The notes beneath the pieces were generated by a model, which made no database searches, was not told the origin of the DNA, and was given only the letters and a program-made list of their open reading frames with translations. A stretch of 64,000 nt of DNA, from assembly GCA_963969345.1 (NCBI GenBank), contig OZ017768.1:8332718-8396717 (forward strand). Direction: 5' to 3'. Below, piece by piece: positions 11,144-24,800 of this stretch. Every line of letters begins with the position of its first letter. Position 1 is the stretch's first letter. Origin of the DNA: Turbatrix aceti (Eukaryota; Nematoda; Chromadorea; Rhabditida; Panagrolaimidae). Position numbers and translations under genes: made by a program.

Positions 11144-14100
11144 ATGGCTATAGGAGAAAAAGAATTGCTCGTTCGTGTCGCCAATGAGATTGTCGCCGAA
11201 CTCATCAAGGCGCAGAAAGCTGGACAGGATGTCAACCTCAACAGGCTAAAATGCGCGGTCTCGCAGAAGCATGGCGTCAAATCTCAGCCTAAGCTTATCG
11301 ATATCATTGCTGCTGTTCCTCAGGATTACAAGGTTGGTGGAAGGCCCTAAATATTGAACGAACGTAAACTGCAATAGCTTGTTTGCAAGGCCTAAATTAA
11401 AATTGCCTTTTTTTTATAAAAATGGCAATTAAAAATTCGAAAATGAACTTTTGACTTTCGTTTAGCCACCTGCGTAGGTAAAACTGGATGTAAAATCAAA
11501 AATTATGGTTCAGCACCGGGATAGGATAGAGAGAAGAGCAAAGACTGACGATCAAACCAGGTATATACCTGAAAATCGGACAGACAGCAAAGCAAACCTG
11601 ATATTCGAAGAAAAGGGTTTACCTGGGTCAAGTCATAAAAGATTTGCGATAACCAGGTACGCACAGCCGTCTAGACAAATCGATGCATGCAACAATGTTA
11701 CAACTTTTGCGATTTAATCGTAAAACTGACTGCAAAACTGCAGTTATCGATGTTTTTACTCACTTTCACACTATAATCGTAAAAATATAGTGTGAAAGTT
11801 AAAAAAGTGAACGTAATGTTTGAGCAAAGCACATGAAGTAATAAAATAAGCAGTTTTCAATGTTATTCGGGGAACTAACCGAACGTAACAATTTTTGAAT
11901 GTGTCAAAAGTAATACTTTTGCTGGGGTTTTACAGTAATTTTTTGGGTTATTCTTTGCTCGCAAACCTTGCCTTGACCACTCCCACGGTGATTCAAGAAC
12001 TACAGAGACAACACCAATATACAATCCCAACAAGTTCCAACTAAGCCAAGGATGGCACTGCGTGCCGTCCTTATATTGAACACAAAAGGGGAGGAGACAA
12101 TGCCACAATGGGATCTGATCGTATTCAAATGTTCGAGTTTTTATCTCCGCGCGGACGCCGCAGAGACAGATTCCCAGCGATAAGGTCTGGAGCGACTGCT
12201 GCATGTGTGTGTGCCGCCCGGTGGGGCACAATTAATCAGGGATGGCAGATCAGATCATTTGCTCATGATGTGGATTATCTGTGATCTGATCTGATATACC
12301 AGTGATCTGATCTGGATTATCTGCGATCTGATGTGACTCGTCCCAACCCAAAATCTCGGAATTTAGGGTTTAGGTTTGCGTCAGGTTCCCGAGAACACTG
12401 GTTTCGACGCGAAATCTGACCTGATCTGATCTGATCTATGAGCTGATCTGATCTGAAAAGTGATCTGATCTACCATCTCTGCAGTGAATCGCTCGCATTC
12501 TCGAAGGATGCGAAAATTTTTTTGCAAACATAAATTTCGTTTTTTGGGGTGTTTTGATGTATCTAGAACAATGTTTTTTTTAGGTTTTTATGATAAAAAC
12601 TGACTTTTTTCTAAAAAATATGTATTTCCTAGGATCTTCTGCTCCCGAAACTCAAAGCGAAGCCCGTGCGCACTGCCTCGGGCATCGCGGTGGTCGCGGT
12701 CATGTCCAAGCCCCACCGGTGCCCGCACATCAACTACACCGGCAACATCTGCATCTACTGCCCGGGTGGCCCGGACAGCGATTTTGAGTACTCGACCCAG
12801 AGTTATACGGGTTACGAGCCAACTTCGATGCGCGCGATCCAGGCCCGTTACGATCCCTGGCTCCAGGCGAGGAATCGCGTCAAACAACTCCGCGACCTCG
12901 GTCACAGCATCGACAAGGTCGAATTCATCGTGATGGGCGGAACTTTCATGTCACTGCCCAAATCGTATCGGGAATCTTTTATCCGGGGCCTTCATGACGC
13001 GCTCATTGGCTACCGTTCAGTCGGCATCGCAGATTGCATCAACAATGCCGAGACATCGGCCGTCAAGTGCATCGGGATTACGATCGAGACAAGACCCGAC
13101 TACTGTCAGCCAAGGCACCTCGATGACATGCTGGCCTACGGATGCACGAGACTCGAAATCGGTGTTCAGTCGACGTACGAGGATGTCGCGAGGGACACGA
13201 ATCGAGGACACACGGTGGAGGCCGTCTGCGAGTGCTTCCACATGAGCAAGGACACCGGGTACAAGGTGGTCATTCACATGATGCCTGATCTGCCAAATGT
13301 CGGCATTGAAAGAGACGTTGAACAGGTTTGTGGTTTCTCGAGGGGAAATTTTTGCTTACGATAGTTTGAATTTTTTGTTTTTGGTTTTCTCGAAGGGAAA
13401 GATGTGATTTCGGTCATTGTTGATATAAATTTTGGATTACGGTAGTTTTTACCTTTTTTCAACGTTTTTAGGTATTTTCTTGTTTCTTGCTTCGTTTTTG
13501 GTTTACTTGAAAAGAAAATTTTGGATTACGGTAGTTTTGGTCTTTTTTTACTTTTTTCATTAGTTTTTTATTTTCTCAAAGAGAAAATTTTGTTTACGGT
13601 AGTTTTTTTTATTTTTTGGGTATTTTTTTGTTTTCTCGAATGGAAAATTTGGATTACTGTAGTTTTATATTTTTTTCGGTTTTTGAGATCTTTCGGTCGT
13701 TTTTTTTTCTTATTTTTGCTTGTTTTTTTTCAAAAATTAATGAATTCCCCCAGCACTTTGTTCATGTTCATGTTTTGCAATCTTGAAATGGCTTTTTTTA
13801 TTTAGCTAAAACTGACAAGGTGCTCATTTATGTCAGCGAAAGGGTTTTTCATCATAAATGGCGGGTCACCGGAAGTTGTGCTTACCGTAATTTTCAGAAC
13901 GGATTACGCACGCCTTGACGTCAGGGATTTGTAGTTGATTATTTTTTTTTATCTCGCATGAACAAGTTTTTTACACTACTTTTCACCTGATGACTTTTAC
14001 CCTAAATTAAATGTTTTTTTTTGTACTTTGGTTTGGTTGAACTTTGTAAGCGAGTCCAAATATATATCAGGCACAATTTTGCCAAACTAAGAAAATTACC

Positions 14101-16165
14101 GTATTTTGGGACGTACAATTTCTACCTAAAATGCCTTTTTTTTCGATTGAACTGAAAAAAATGCGATTTTTCAGTTTATCGAACTTTTTGAAAACCCCAA
14201 ATTTCGTCCAGATGGTCTCAAAATCTACCCGACACTGGTCATTCGAGGAACCGGGCTCTACGAGCTCTGGAAGACCGGCAGGTACGTGAGCTACCCCCCT
14301 CAGGTGCTTGTCGACCTCGTGGCCCATATCATGTCCCTTGTCCCGCCGTGGACGAGGATCTACCGCGTCCAGCGTGACATCCCAATGCCACTCGTCACCT
14401 CCGGCGTCGAATACGGCAATCTCCGTGAACACGCTCTCGCTCGGATGAAGCAGCTCGGTGTCACCTGTCGGGATGTGAGAACCCGTGAAGTTGGCATTCA
14501 GGTGAGATTTTTTGGAGTTGACGGTTTTTGCAAAAAAAGGTTTGCAGGAAATCCACGAAAAAGTGAAACCAGACCAGGTGGAACTTATCAGAAGGGATTA
14601 TTTTGCGAACGAAGGCTGGGAAACGTTCCTCTCCTACGAAGACGCGGCCCAGGATATTCTGATCGGGCTGCTGAGGCTCAGGAAGTGCACTGACATGATT
14701 CACAGGCCGGAACTCAAGGTGGGTGTTTTTGAGGGGTGTTCTTTGTTTTTTTATGGGCGTTCTCGATCAATTGGTGATTGTGAACGTAAAAAAAACATTG
14801 CAATCTAACGGAAATTACGATTCACCTGGTTTTTGATACTTTGAGTAGAAATTGAACTTTTTTTATAATACGATTAAATTTATCAGCGATAGGTGCGGTC
14901 GTAAAATGTACGGTTATTTTTATCTCTTTCTCTCATTTTTCTTTCCGGAATCGTAAATTTTTTCCAAAGGAATTTGGGTTCCGTCGGTCGAGATAATGAC
15001 CACAGGTGAACGTAGATAATTTTAACGTCGACAGAAAATTTTTTTACGATTATTTGGAAAGTCACTGTTCAGAGAACGGTTTCTGATATTGGGTATGAGT
15101 GATTTTTGGTTTTTTTCTGGACCCCTGGCTTTTGAAGTGCACCGTGTGAAAAAAAAGTTTTTCCCTAGAAAAAACTAGGCTGTCGACGAAATAAATACAT
15201 ATGTTTTTTTTTGTATTTGTGTTTCACACGTAAATACTTTACCACGTATAGGATATATAGATCTTGTCTGTGTACTTACTGAAAAACGACAGATTAACCT
15301 TTTTTTTCAATTTTTTTAATAGATCTTTTGTGTGCCCGACTGGCTTAGTATGTATGTATGTATGTAAGTCAGACTTGCACGTGAAGGACGCCAGCACCTG
15401 AAAGTCTGAAGGTTATTTAGGTGTAAAAGTCGATTACCTGACTGTTAAGACTGTTTTTATGTATACGAGCAAAGAATGAATTATATTTATTAGTTTTTGA
15501 TATTTATGACAAAAATTTTTACCGTACTTGTAGTTTATATTTTAGGTTTTTTTATTTTTCATAGATTCAAAAAAATTCTGTAATGCCAAAAAAATTTTTT
15601 ACAAAAATATTGTTTTTTTGTCGAATTCAGGAAATTAAAAAAAAACCATGACGCAACCGGAAAATGAATAATGTTATTTTTTACGTTATTTTTTTCATTC
15701 CAGAACGGAGTGTCTATCGTCCGGGAACTCCACGTGTATGGCACGGCTATTCCGGTCTCTGCGCGAGATCCGACAAAATTCCAACACCAAGGCTTTGGCC
15801 AGCTTCTCATGGAGGAAGCCGAACGCATAGCACGTGAAGAACACGGTAACCACAAGCTGGCAGTCATCAGCGGCGTCGGAACGAGGCAGTACTACCGAAA
15901 GCTCGGCTACGAACTCGATGGACCGTACATGTCCAAGCTGCTCTCGAGTCCTGCGATAGCCACGAGGGCCGGAGTCACCCTCCCGGCTGCAGGCGAAGAC
16001 TCCACCGCACCAGCGACGAAGAAGAAGTCCAAGACGAAGACGACGGCGGTTGTGATCGATGAACCCTCAGTCGCAGTCAAAGTCAACGACAACGACAAGC
16101 CAGCACCTCCCCCTACGCGTAAGGTTGCATTCGCATTCGCCGATGAGAGCGGAACTCCGTGCTAA
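11144..16165 (+). CDS. elpc-3: Elongator complex protein 3 (radical SAM / GNAT tRNA-modifying enzyme), five exons
   Basis: Elp3 is the catalytic subunit of Elongator and carboxymethylates wobble uridine of tRNAs. Exons: 11144-11332, 12633-13325, 14175-14501, 14548-14718 and 15704-16165, all in frame, 613 aa. The radical SAM cluster cysteines are in [17 protein letters not shown] (Cys 93, 103 and 106). Further family blocks are [27 protein letters not shown] and [11 protein letters not shown]. The GNAT acetyl-CoA loop is QHQGFG (about 487-492), followed by [11 protein letters not shown]. The conserved core ends at about residue 540 (GPYMSKLL). Residues 541-613 form an Ala/Pro/Lys-rich tail absent from the 547-aa human protein. 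Intron 1 contains a hAT-like MITE and intron 2 a minisatellite. Confidence 0.97.
12237..12481. mobile_element. hAT-like MITE in ELP3 intron 1, with GATCTGATCT satellite body
   Basis: The ends form terminal inverted repeats matching at 18 of 20 positions: CAGGGATGGCAGATCAGATC at the left against CAGAGATGGTAGATCAGATC read inward from the right. CAGGGATGG is a typical hAT terminus. Flanking 8-mers CAATTAAT (12229-12236) and CAGTGAAT (12482-12489) match at 6 of 8, as expected for an old 8-bp target duplication. The interior is mostly repeats of GATCTGATCT, with no coding capacity. Confidence 0.72.
13326..13670 (+). repeat. Degenerate minisatellite in ELP3 intron 2
   Basis: About five imperfect units occur, each built on TTTTCTCGAANGGAAAATTT followed by GGATTACGGTAGTTTT. 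Copies are near 13330, 13385, 13497, 13568 and 13629. Spacing is irregular, about 55-115 bp. Confidence 0.7.
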
Positions 16166-16644
16166 TGGCGAAGAAAAAAAAAGAGAGAGACAGCCCGGAA
16201 AACAGTCGCCAGCGAGCGACCAACGAACGCATGTTGCACTCGCAAGTGCACGCACAGCTCGTTGATCACGAGAAACAACCACCGCCGCGGCCTCGAAGGA
16301 AGACCTCGAGGGTACATACATACGTCGCTTGGTTCGCCCTGAGGCGGGTTGTTTACGTCCGCGTCGTCTATGATCGAGATTTTTTGTTATACGTTGTGTT
16401 TACTGAAATTATTTACGAAATTTGACCGTTTCCCCCTCGGTTTTGTCTTTTTTTGAATTTTTTTCGAGTTGTTCCCCTCTTTTTTTGGTTGTTCTTTGTC
16501 GCTTCAGTCCGGGGACTTGGACTTGAATTATTTTTTATTTTTTCCTTCTTCCCACGTTCCCGGCTTGTTCCCACATCCTTTTTTTTGTGTTATGTGTTGT
16601 TTACCTGTTCTTAAGAATTTTTTTATGCTTATGGCGAAAGAAAA

Positions 16645-16650
16645 AATAAA
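16645..16650 (+). terminator. Candidate polyadenylation signal of ELP3
   Basis: AATAAA about 480 nt after the ELP3 stop codon, followed by a T-rich stretch. Confidence 0.35.
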
Positions 16651-17848
16651 TATAATACTTACATGTATGTATATCGTAAATTGTTTTGTTTGTTTTTTGT
16701 CCTCAAAATTGTAGTTTCCGTACATTTAACAACGGCAACAGGTGAACACATTTTTTTGTACCATAAAAAAAGGTGTTGACATCTTCAGAGAGATGGATGA
16801 CTGGAGGGCGGATGGTACTAAATAAATGTTATACCGCGCGTGCAATGAAGAATGTTAGTTCTATTTTTGGTAAATATAAATAGTTAGCTATCTTTTTTTT
16901 AACAGGAAATTGTGACATTTTTGGAACGTTTTTTTTGGCGGAATACATAAAAACGATGGTTGTATAGTATTCGAGGGATTAACCGTAATCGACCGAATCG
17001 AGACGGTCAGGGGCGAAGACGAAAAACGGCATAAAATAATAATTTTAGGGCACAACAAAAATTTTTCTTTAAATATTAAATTTCAGAATTTTGTTGTGTA
17101 CACTAATATTTTTGTATTTTTGACTTTTTTCGGTTGTCTACACATTTTTTTGACGAAACATACACTTACGTGTTTCATGCCAAAATTTTTTAATGTCAGG
17201 AACAGGAAACTTTTTCGGTGGAACAGAATCTTTCGGGATGATTCTGTTTCATTTCGAAAAAAAGTTTGACATCACAAATGAAATTATTTTTTGTCAGAAT
17301 TTCACTTGAAGTTTTAAAAAAATTGATTTATTAAAAAAAAAACATTTTCGTGTCAGTTTTTTTTTTGCATTTTTTCTGACACAAAAAAAACTGACACAAA
17401 AAAAAAATTTTTTTCTATAAAATATTTTATTTTGTAAATCCAGTATTTATTTACGTGTTTTTTGGTTGGCACCGATTGCCATATTTTTATCCCAAATCTG
17501 CATTTCAAGCATCGGTTTCTTTTTTTGCCCTAGGAATTAACAAAACTTTTTATCCGTCGTTAAGTGTTTTTCTTCCGTTCTGTACATGTTTTAACGATGA
17601 ATAGTGCGAAGAGATTACGATTATGATGCTCTTCTGTTTGCTCCTGCCTTGTCTGATGTCTCGGGAAATCCGGGGACATCCGGAGCCGTCTGTCATTGGC
17701 ATGACTAGCTTTTGGTCTTGACCGCATCCACGCTTCTTCGTCCGCGCGCATGTTAACGGATAGTTAGTTATTATCAACGGAAACAGTGTTGGCAGGGAAG
17801 AGGCACTAATTGCCCGTACACTTGTCCGACAAGAATGTCAACCACGGT

Positions 17849-17930
17849 GCTCGCGTTCGTGCACGAGCACGAGCACGAGAACGAGCATGGCTGGCCTCAT
17901 TTTCGTTCTCGTTGTCGTTCTCGTTCTCGG
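17849..17930. repeat. Palindromic hexanucleotide repeat (CGAGCA/TCGTTC)
   Basis: The left half is built of CGAGCAC and CGAGAAC units. The right half is built of GTTCTC and GTTGTC units that are approximately their reverse complement. The two halves are separated by about 15 bp and could fold into a hairpin. Confidence 0.6.
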
Positions 17931-20919
17931 CAGTCAAAGTAAAAATTCTCCAACCATCCCCCGTCGCCGCCATTGACCAAATATCGTAAACGACGTGCGC
18001 ACGAAAAAGCTACGTGTTTCTGGGGGTGCACTCTGTCATGTATGTACATTGTAGACGTTATTCATGCTGGTATACTTTTGCAAGAGATTTGCAGATGTCG
18101 ATTCTTTTTTGACCGTTGTCGGCGTTTTTTTCTGTTTTTTTTCGTGTTTTTTAGACCCTTAAGGGTAGTCACCTGTAGTTACCTGTGGATTATCACTTGC
18201 CGACCATTTTTCTCACCGTTTGGGCCTGTTCTGCAAAATTTTAATCGAAAATCACACTTTCCCCTAATTTTTTTTCTCTTCCAAAAAATGCAAAACAAAA
18301 ATTGTTTTGGAACACTTTTCGTCCATTTCTGGGTGCAATCGTAAAACTTTTTATTTTGAACGTGCACTTTCCATAAACTTATACATAATTTACTAATGGT
18401 CATGCTATACACACGCATTTGCAGCCAAAAGTGGTCATCGTTGCATGAAGACGAGCAAAAGTTTTTTGTTCGCACATACCAAAAAAAATAGAATTACATA
18501 TTCTTTAACAAACTTGTCACCCTGTCCTGCCCGCCTACGGCGATGTTGGACGAATAACAAATTAGGCTGTATCGTCTTTGGTCTTTATTAAATACATGAA
18601 TTCGGAGTATATTTAGTTAAGTTTTAGCAAGAAAATATTTTTTGTTGAACTTTTGCACGCCGTTGTCTAGAATTTCTGGGTGTTCCTAAATAACAGACGC
18701 GTGAACTTTTACGGCGTACATGCATTTTGTTGGGGAGGCGGGAAGGCAAATTTGATGTCGTCGGATGAATATAACACTTTTGCTCATTTTAGGTTTTTTG
18801 TTGTTAGTGAACACAGTACTCTGAGAATGTCAGTTAATCTTGGATGTTCACTAAAAAAAAATTACTGCGTAAAAATTTTGGAATATACATACAATATAGA
18901 AATTTTTTCAATTAATATTTTCCCTACGTTCCCAGATCGTTCTTCGCCCTGGGACGTATTAAATTTTAGCGCTCGTTCCGCTCCTGATCTTTATATTTCA
19001 ACAAAAAATTCACTCATTCTTCGTTCCGCTCGAAAACAGGAGCGACCATAACCCGGATGTTGCTTCTTTTTGCTTCCTTGTCGGATTCTAGATTGCTGTA
19101 ATATCTTGTGTTAGGTGGAGTAACGACGTTATTCATTTCAATCTAGATACATACATACAAACGTCGGCTGACATACATTAAAAAATGCCAGCAGAAAATT
19201 GAAATTTAAAAATTCAACTTGTACTTCCTTATAATTTGTGTATCGTAAATTTAATACATTATATAACTCACCTGCAAGTTATATTATCATAAATTCAATG
19301 AAGCAAGTACAGCAATTTTATTTTCAATTATTATACTTGTAGGACGTTTGCATGGCGTTTTTTGTTCTCGCAAAAGAAAGACATAATGAGATTGTTAGCT
19401 AACATTTCTTGATTCATTCTCGGCCATTAGGTTCAAAGTTCTGTCACCAGAATTCTTTTCTGAACACTTCCGCGAGCACAAAAATCACAAGTGTTAGCTG
19501 GTCTGGTTTTTGCCTGGCAAAAAAGTTTTTTTTTTCCAGTAAATCAAAAAACGTTTTTCCATTTCATCTTTCATCCAAACGTCATTTTTTGTAGTTTGTG
19601 AACGTAAAAGACAGCTCGCAGATTTCTGCAGACATAGATTTACGTATCTGATATCCGCTGATGTCCGGCGACCCACTGTAGCAGTCTGCGCCGAATCATG
19701 ATGAGCTACTGTTGTCAAATGTTGCCGGTGCACCTGTAGTATGTATTTACTTGCGCACTGAACCTCGCGCATAGTTTGGATGTCGCAGACGATGTCCTTG
19801 GCAAAGTGTGACACATACACACATGCTCGCGGCAAGTGAACAACTTTTTACCACTCTCGTTTTTGTTTCTTTACATTTATTTCTTTTATCATTCATTCAT
19901 TTACGCACGCGTGTGTGAAGAAGATGCTAGGTGTCTGCGTCTGTGATTCGATGACAACTTCCTTTCTTTTTCTGCCGTTTGCCGCCGGTGGATGCACCGC
20001 ATATGTCCACGCTACGACTTGAGCCGTTCTTTGTTCTATGAGGTCGTTGTTGTTTACGAGTCACTTGCGTCATTTTTCAAAAACGCCCGGCGCTTTGGCT
20101 GTCTCGTTCGTTCGTAAAAAATAAGCTATGTATTTTTTTGCGTGCCAGCATAGGATGTTTCTCTTACTTGTCTTAGGTGCTAATTACTTTTGTTGTACAT
20201 AATTATGTACTTGTACGACGAGTACATAAATATGTTAGCACAATAGAAATTCCAATTCATTATCTTTGCCATAACCCGCCGGTTGCCTCTGGCAGTAGTA
20301 GCAGCAATGCACTTGTCTCCCACGCGTGTCGTCTCTATTGAGCCGTTTCAGTCGATAACGGTCATCTCAGCCGCGATCGATTACCCCAGCTGTTACGCTG
20401 TTTTTCTTGCTTCGGGCCGTTTACGTAGAAATCTGCGTGTATTCAATAAATGTTTAGTTTGCGTGGTGTTTGTTCTCCAGGGCCATTGCGCTATCCATTA
20501 TTATCGATTAAATACTTGAATGTGCAACAACGAACGTTCCTGTGTTCTTTCGTTCACTTACCTTACCGTTCCGATGTTTTTTTTAACAAATTGTTGTTTT
20601 TTGTTTCTGTCTACGCTGCCTATGATCACTGATTTCTTCTCAGTCAGGCGAGTCCAACGTATACAGAGTATTATAATCGGCGGTCGTTCACCAACCACGG
20701 CTGGCTTGAACAAGGTGCAACTTACAACACACCGATTCAGGACGAGTTGAAAGTTTATTGGGCTGTAAATATATATATTTATAAGTATTTTAGATATGAT
20801 GATGTTTCAAAGGTTGCATACATTTGAATGCGTTATATGTCTTTTATAATATATATTTGTTGTAAGTATCTTACATGTTATATGGTACATTCAAATTATC
20901 TAAATATTTTGTTATATAC

Positions 20920-21330
20920 TTGGGCTCGGCGTTTTTAGAAAAATTGAAAGTCTAATTAATAGGCCGTCCATATATTTTGAAGTGTTTAGCACTTGATAAT
21001 GTTAAACGGGTTAGATACATGCTAATGAACTAAATATTTATTTTGTAATACTTATGTTAAGCTCGGCGTGTTTGGAGTCAAACCGAGTCATAACGAGTAA
21101 ATCTAATAGGCGATCATAAGTTTTTTACATACATATGAAATGCTTTACATGATATACAATATATGGATATATTATGCATTCGATGGAGCTAAACATGTTG
21201 TCATTTTTAGTGGAATTCAAAGTCGAATATAATGCACTATCAATAAAAGTATTTATTTAACATTTGATCGTGTTTCAAATTGAATACGTTCGATTGAGCT
21301 ATAATAAATATTATGTTATACATTTTTAAA
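20920..21330 (+). repeat. Diverged tandem repeat, period about 137 bp
   Basis: Two stretches beginning with CTCGGCG (about 20925 and 21062) continue in parallel through a segment ending ...ATCTAATAGGC or ...CTAATTAATAGGC. Weaker copies appear to flank them. The region is ATA-rich and non-coding. Confidence 0.4.
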
Positions 21331-21824
21331 TGTTCACAGTCCAAGCGTGTTTTTGTGCTCGGTGCACGTGCTCTGTAGACCTAAAAAAATTAAATCATTG
21401 TTATTTTTCCTGTTTTTAACCCGTAGTAACATTTTTTGTATACAAATCGCGTATCTGATGTTTGAACACTTTTAGGACGGGGGACGATGGGACTATGGTT
21501 TATCTTTCTGTTTTCTCACTCACTTACACATCGACGAGCCCTGCCCTCGTCTGTCCTTGTCCGCCGGCCGGCTTTTAAACATGTCCCCCACAGCTGACAT
21601 GAATGATGTGATAAATGTTGCCCCTGCGTGTTCTATGGGTAAGACGTGCGTGTGTTTCTGCGTAGTTGAATATTGGTTACGTCCATTGAATGTCAGATGA
21701 CAACTTTTAAACCGATGAATGATTTTTTTCAGGAGGGTGGGTTGCCTCCGAGATAGCTACCCTTCCGGTCCATCCAATCAACCAACCAAAAAAATTTAAC
21801 GACAAAAAGCACCCAAAACCCATC

Positions 21825-24800
21825 ATGCCAACGAGGTTATTGATGGCAACGGCAGGAACAAGCGCGAACTTTCAGCAGAGATTTGTGCCAGGGGCTAAAT
21901 TTGAGTTTTCGCATCATCTAGACCCGGCTTCGCTGCTTGCACTCAAACACGACGACGACGAAGATCGATGCTACGATGGCAAATTCTTTAACCAGACTGC
22001 CACCCAGGTAAACGGTCACAAGGCCAAAGCTGCGGGAAAGGCAAAGTCTAGCATAAAGTTCAAACCAGGTGAGTAACGTCACGACAAATTGCACGCACAC
22101 GCGTGTGGAAAGAAAAAAAGATTGTTGGAAAGTGCAAAGAACGTTCAATTTCTTTTTTTTTCTAGGAGAACTCTGTGTCGTATGCAGTGACATCGCGAGT
22201 GGTATTCACTACAATGCATGCGTCTGTAATGGTAAGTAACAAAAATTTTGAACATAACGTGATGTTCTGATATGTTTGGTTTTGATATGAAAATTGAGTT
22301 TTCGTGTCAGATGCATGAAAAAATATCAAGATTGTTACTTTTAAAAAACGGTGTTTCTTATCACAATGTTTCTTTGAAAAATAGATTTTGATATTTCGGG
22401 TCTCAAAACGAAAATCACATTTTCGTGTTAGGAACCTTGAATTAAAAAAAATTGTGCTTCATATTACAATTTTTTTGTATTCATCGTAATGACTGATTTT
22501 TGGATCCTGACGCGAAAATTTGTTTGTTCATGTAAGAACTTTGAAAAATATCAAAGTCGTTTTTTTCACATTTTTTTATTTTTGAATGTAACGTAACAAA
22601 TTTTGATTTTTTGGCACAAAAATCTAGTTTTCGTGTCAGGAGCCAAAAAAATCTTTTCTTACAAAAAGTCGTGTTTTTTACCACTATTTTACGATTCTTC
22701 ACTAAAAAAATCGAAAATTGTGTAAGATTATCTTTTTTCATTTTTTTTACAATTTTTATCTTTGCAGGATGCAAAACCTTCTTCCGACGGGTAATAATAG
22801 AAAATCGTACATATTCGTGTAAACGGGATGGGCACTGCGTCATCGACAAGTCCATGCGATGCAGCTGTCGTCACTGCCGCTTCAAGAAGTGCCTCCTCGT
22901 CGGCATGGACAGCAGCGAGTTGAACGTGGAACGGAGACGGAAGCGGAAGATCGTCGAAGCTCCCAAGGCGGACGTTCACGTCGACGAGATCAAAGATCCT
23001 CTCATTAAGGACCTCTACGAGAAGGAATGCAAATTTTCCGAACTACTCACGTCGACTACGACTCCGATTTACGGTCACCTGGCCGAGGCTTTTGGTCCTC
23101 AGTCAATTTTCACGGACGAATTGTTTTTGAGAGTGAGTTTTATTTATTTATAATATTTGAATGGTTTTTGAGTGAAGTTTTTTTTTCGTTGTTCAGCATA
23201 AGCCAAACCAGATGACGTCAAACGACATGTACAACTTTTCGTACTGGCGATCAAAGATCCTGTCGATCATTATTGAATGGGCAAAGTCGTTTGAAGAGTT
23301 CAGCTCGCTTAGCCTAACGGATCAGGAATCTTTGGTCGTGCATACGAGTTTTTCGAATCTCGTCCTCTCGGAAGCTTTTCACACACCTGAACGCTATACG
23401 GACCGGATAATTTTCCCAGACGGACTTTCTGGATTCAGAAATCTATCGACAAACGTCATAAAAGAAAGGACAGGTCTGATACCGACGGTCGTGGCCGTGA
23501 TTAACAATATCCTGGTCCCGATCCGAAAAATGAGGATGACAGAAATCGAATATGTCCTGCTGCAAGCGATCATTCTGTTCGATCCCGAGTGCCTATCGCT
23601 GTCCCAGGCCGGCCAGGAAGTCGTCAACGCAAAACGCTCCAAACTCCTCATCAGCCTGAGAAAATACCTCGACTCTACCATGTCCAGTATCGAAAGTGCC
23701 TACCGGTTTGCTGCCATTTTGCTCAGGGTCCCGCAGTGTCACGTATGTTGATTTATTTATTTTGAGGACCCCCGGGGGCTCGGAGGGGGTTTTGTTCGTT
23801 CATCTGACCGAAAATTAGGATTTGAATAGTTCTGGGGTAAAGTCGATTGTAAATTGTTTTCTATCATAGTATTTGGCTCAGCTGGCATTATTTTTTTCAA
23901 TGACGTGAAAACTATGATGTATCGTAATACTCAGTTTTAGGCTGATTACGATGACCGATGACATTTTTTTGTATGTATTTTTGAACTTTGATGCATTTTT
24001 GTTTTTAACGAAAAAAATTTTTTGGAACATTTATTTTTTGCATTTTTTGTCAGTGCACCCACACCACCTGCACATTGTCCAACGAACAATTTACGGTCTA
24101 TTATTCTGTCCTTTGCATTCATTGAACGCAACCTGGACTGATTCTTTGTTGCCGTTTGCCATCAAGATTGCCTGCAGGTGGCTTTTTATCGCTTGCTTCG
24201 TTGACATTGACATTGGTCGTTGTTTGACAGCCAAGACGACGTCGAAGGCGCAGCGAACCGACGAAGCAGACAATCGAGTCGAGGGATTGTAAATCGAAAA
24301 AAGGTGTTGGGGACCGATGGCAATGGCGACTTGATTTACGTGTTTTTCGTGGCACAAGGAATTGAATGCGTGTGACCGACCCTTGAGGGTTTTTTATGTG
24401 ATTTTTGGTTGCGAAAAGAATGTTTCAGTGGAAGTTGCAACAATGTTTTTTTTGAGAAAAACAGAATTTGAAATTGTACTTTTTTTGCCTGCGCCAAGAA
24501 AAAAAGTTGTGAAAAAATTAAAATTTTTTTTTTAATTTTTAATTTTTTTTTTAAAAGTTGTGAAAAAATTAAAAAAAAAATTATTTTTTTTGCTTCAAAT
24601 GATGTTTTCTCACGTAACATTTTTTTCTATGTTGAAAAAAACGTTTCAACGAAAATTGTAGCAACGACTTTTTTTACCAAAACAGAATTTGAAATTGTGT
24701 TTTTTGTCTGCGCTTCACTCCAAAAAATATTATTATACATAAAAAAATTGAAAACGAATTGAAACAAAGAGTCTTATGTTAAAATTTTTTTTTGGCGTTT

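Larger units (their letters stand above)
16166..21824. other. Intergenic region between ELP3 and the nuclear receptor
   Basis: No gene could be supported in these 5.6 kb. The first 500 bp is the likely ELP3 3' UTR. The rest is AT-rich with local repeats: a small foldback of GTGTCAG-containing T/A runs at about 17350-17410, a hexamer palindrome at 17849-17930, and diverged ATA-rich repeats at 20900-21330. A T-rich acceptor (tttttttcag) ending at 21732 precedes the receptor start by 92 nt and may be its trans-splice site. Confidence 0.5.
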
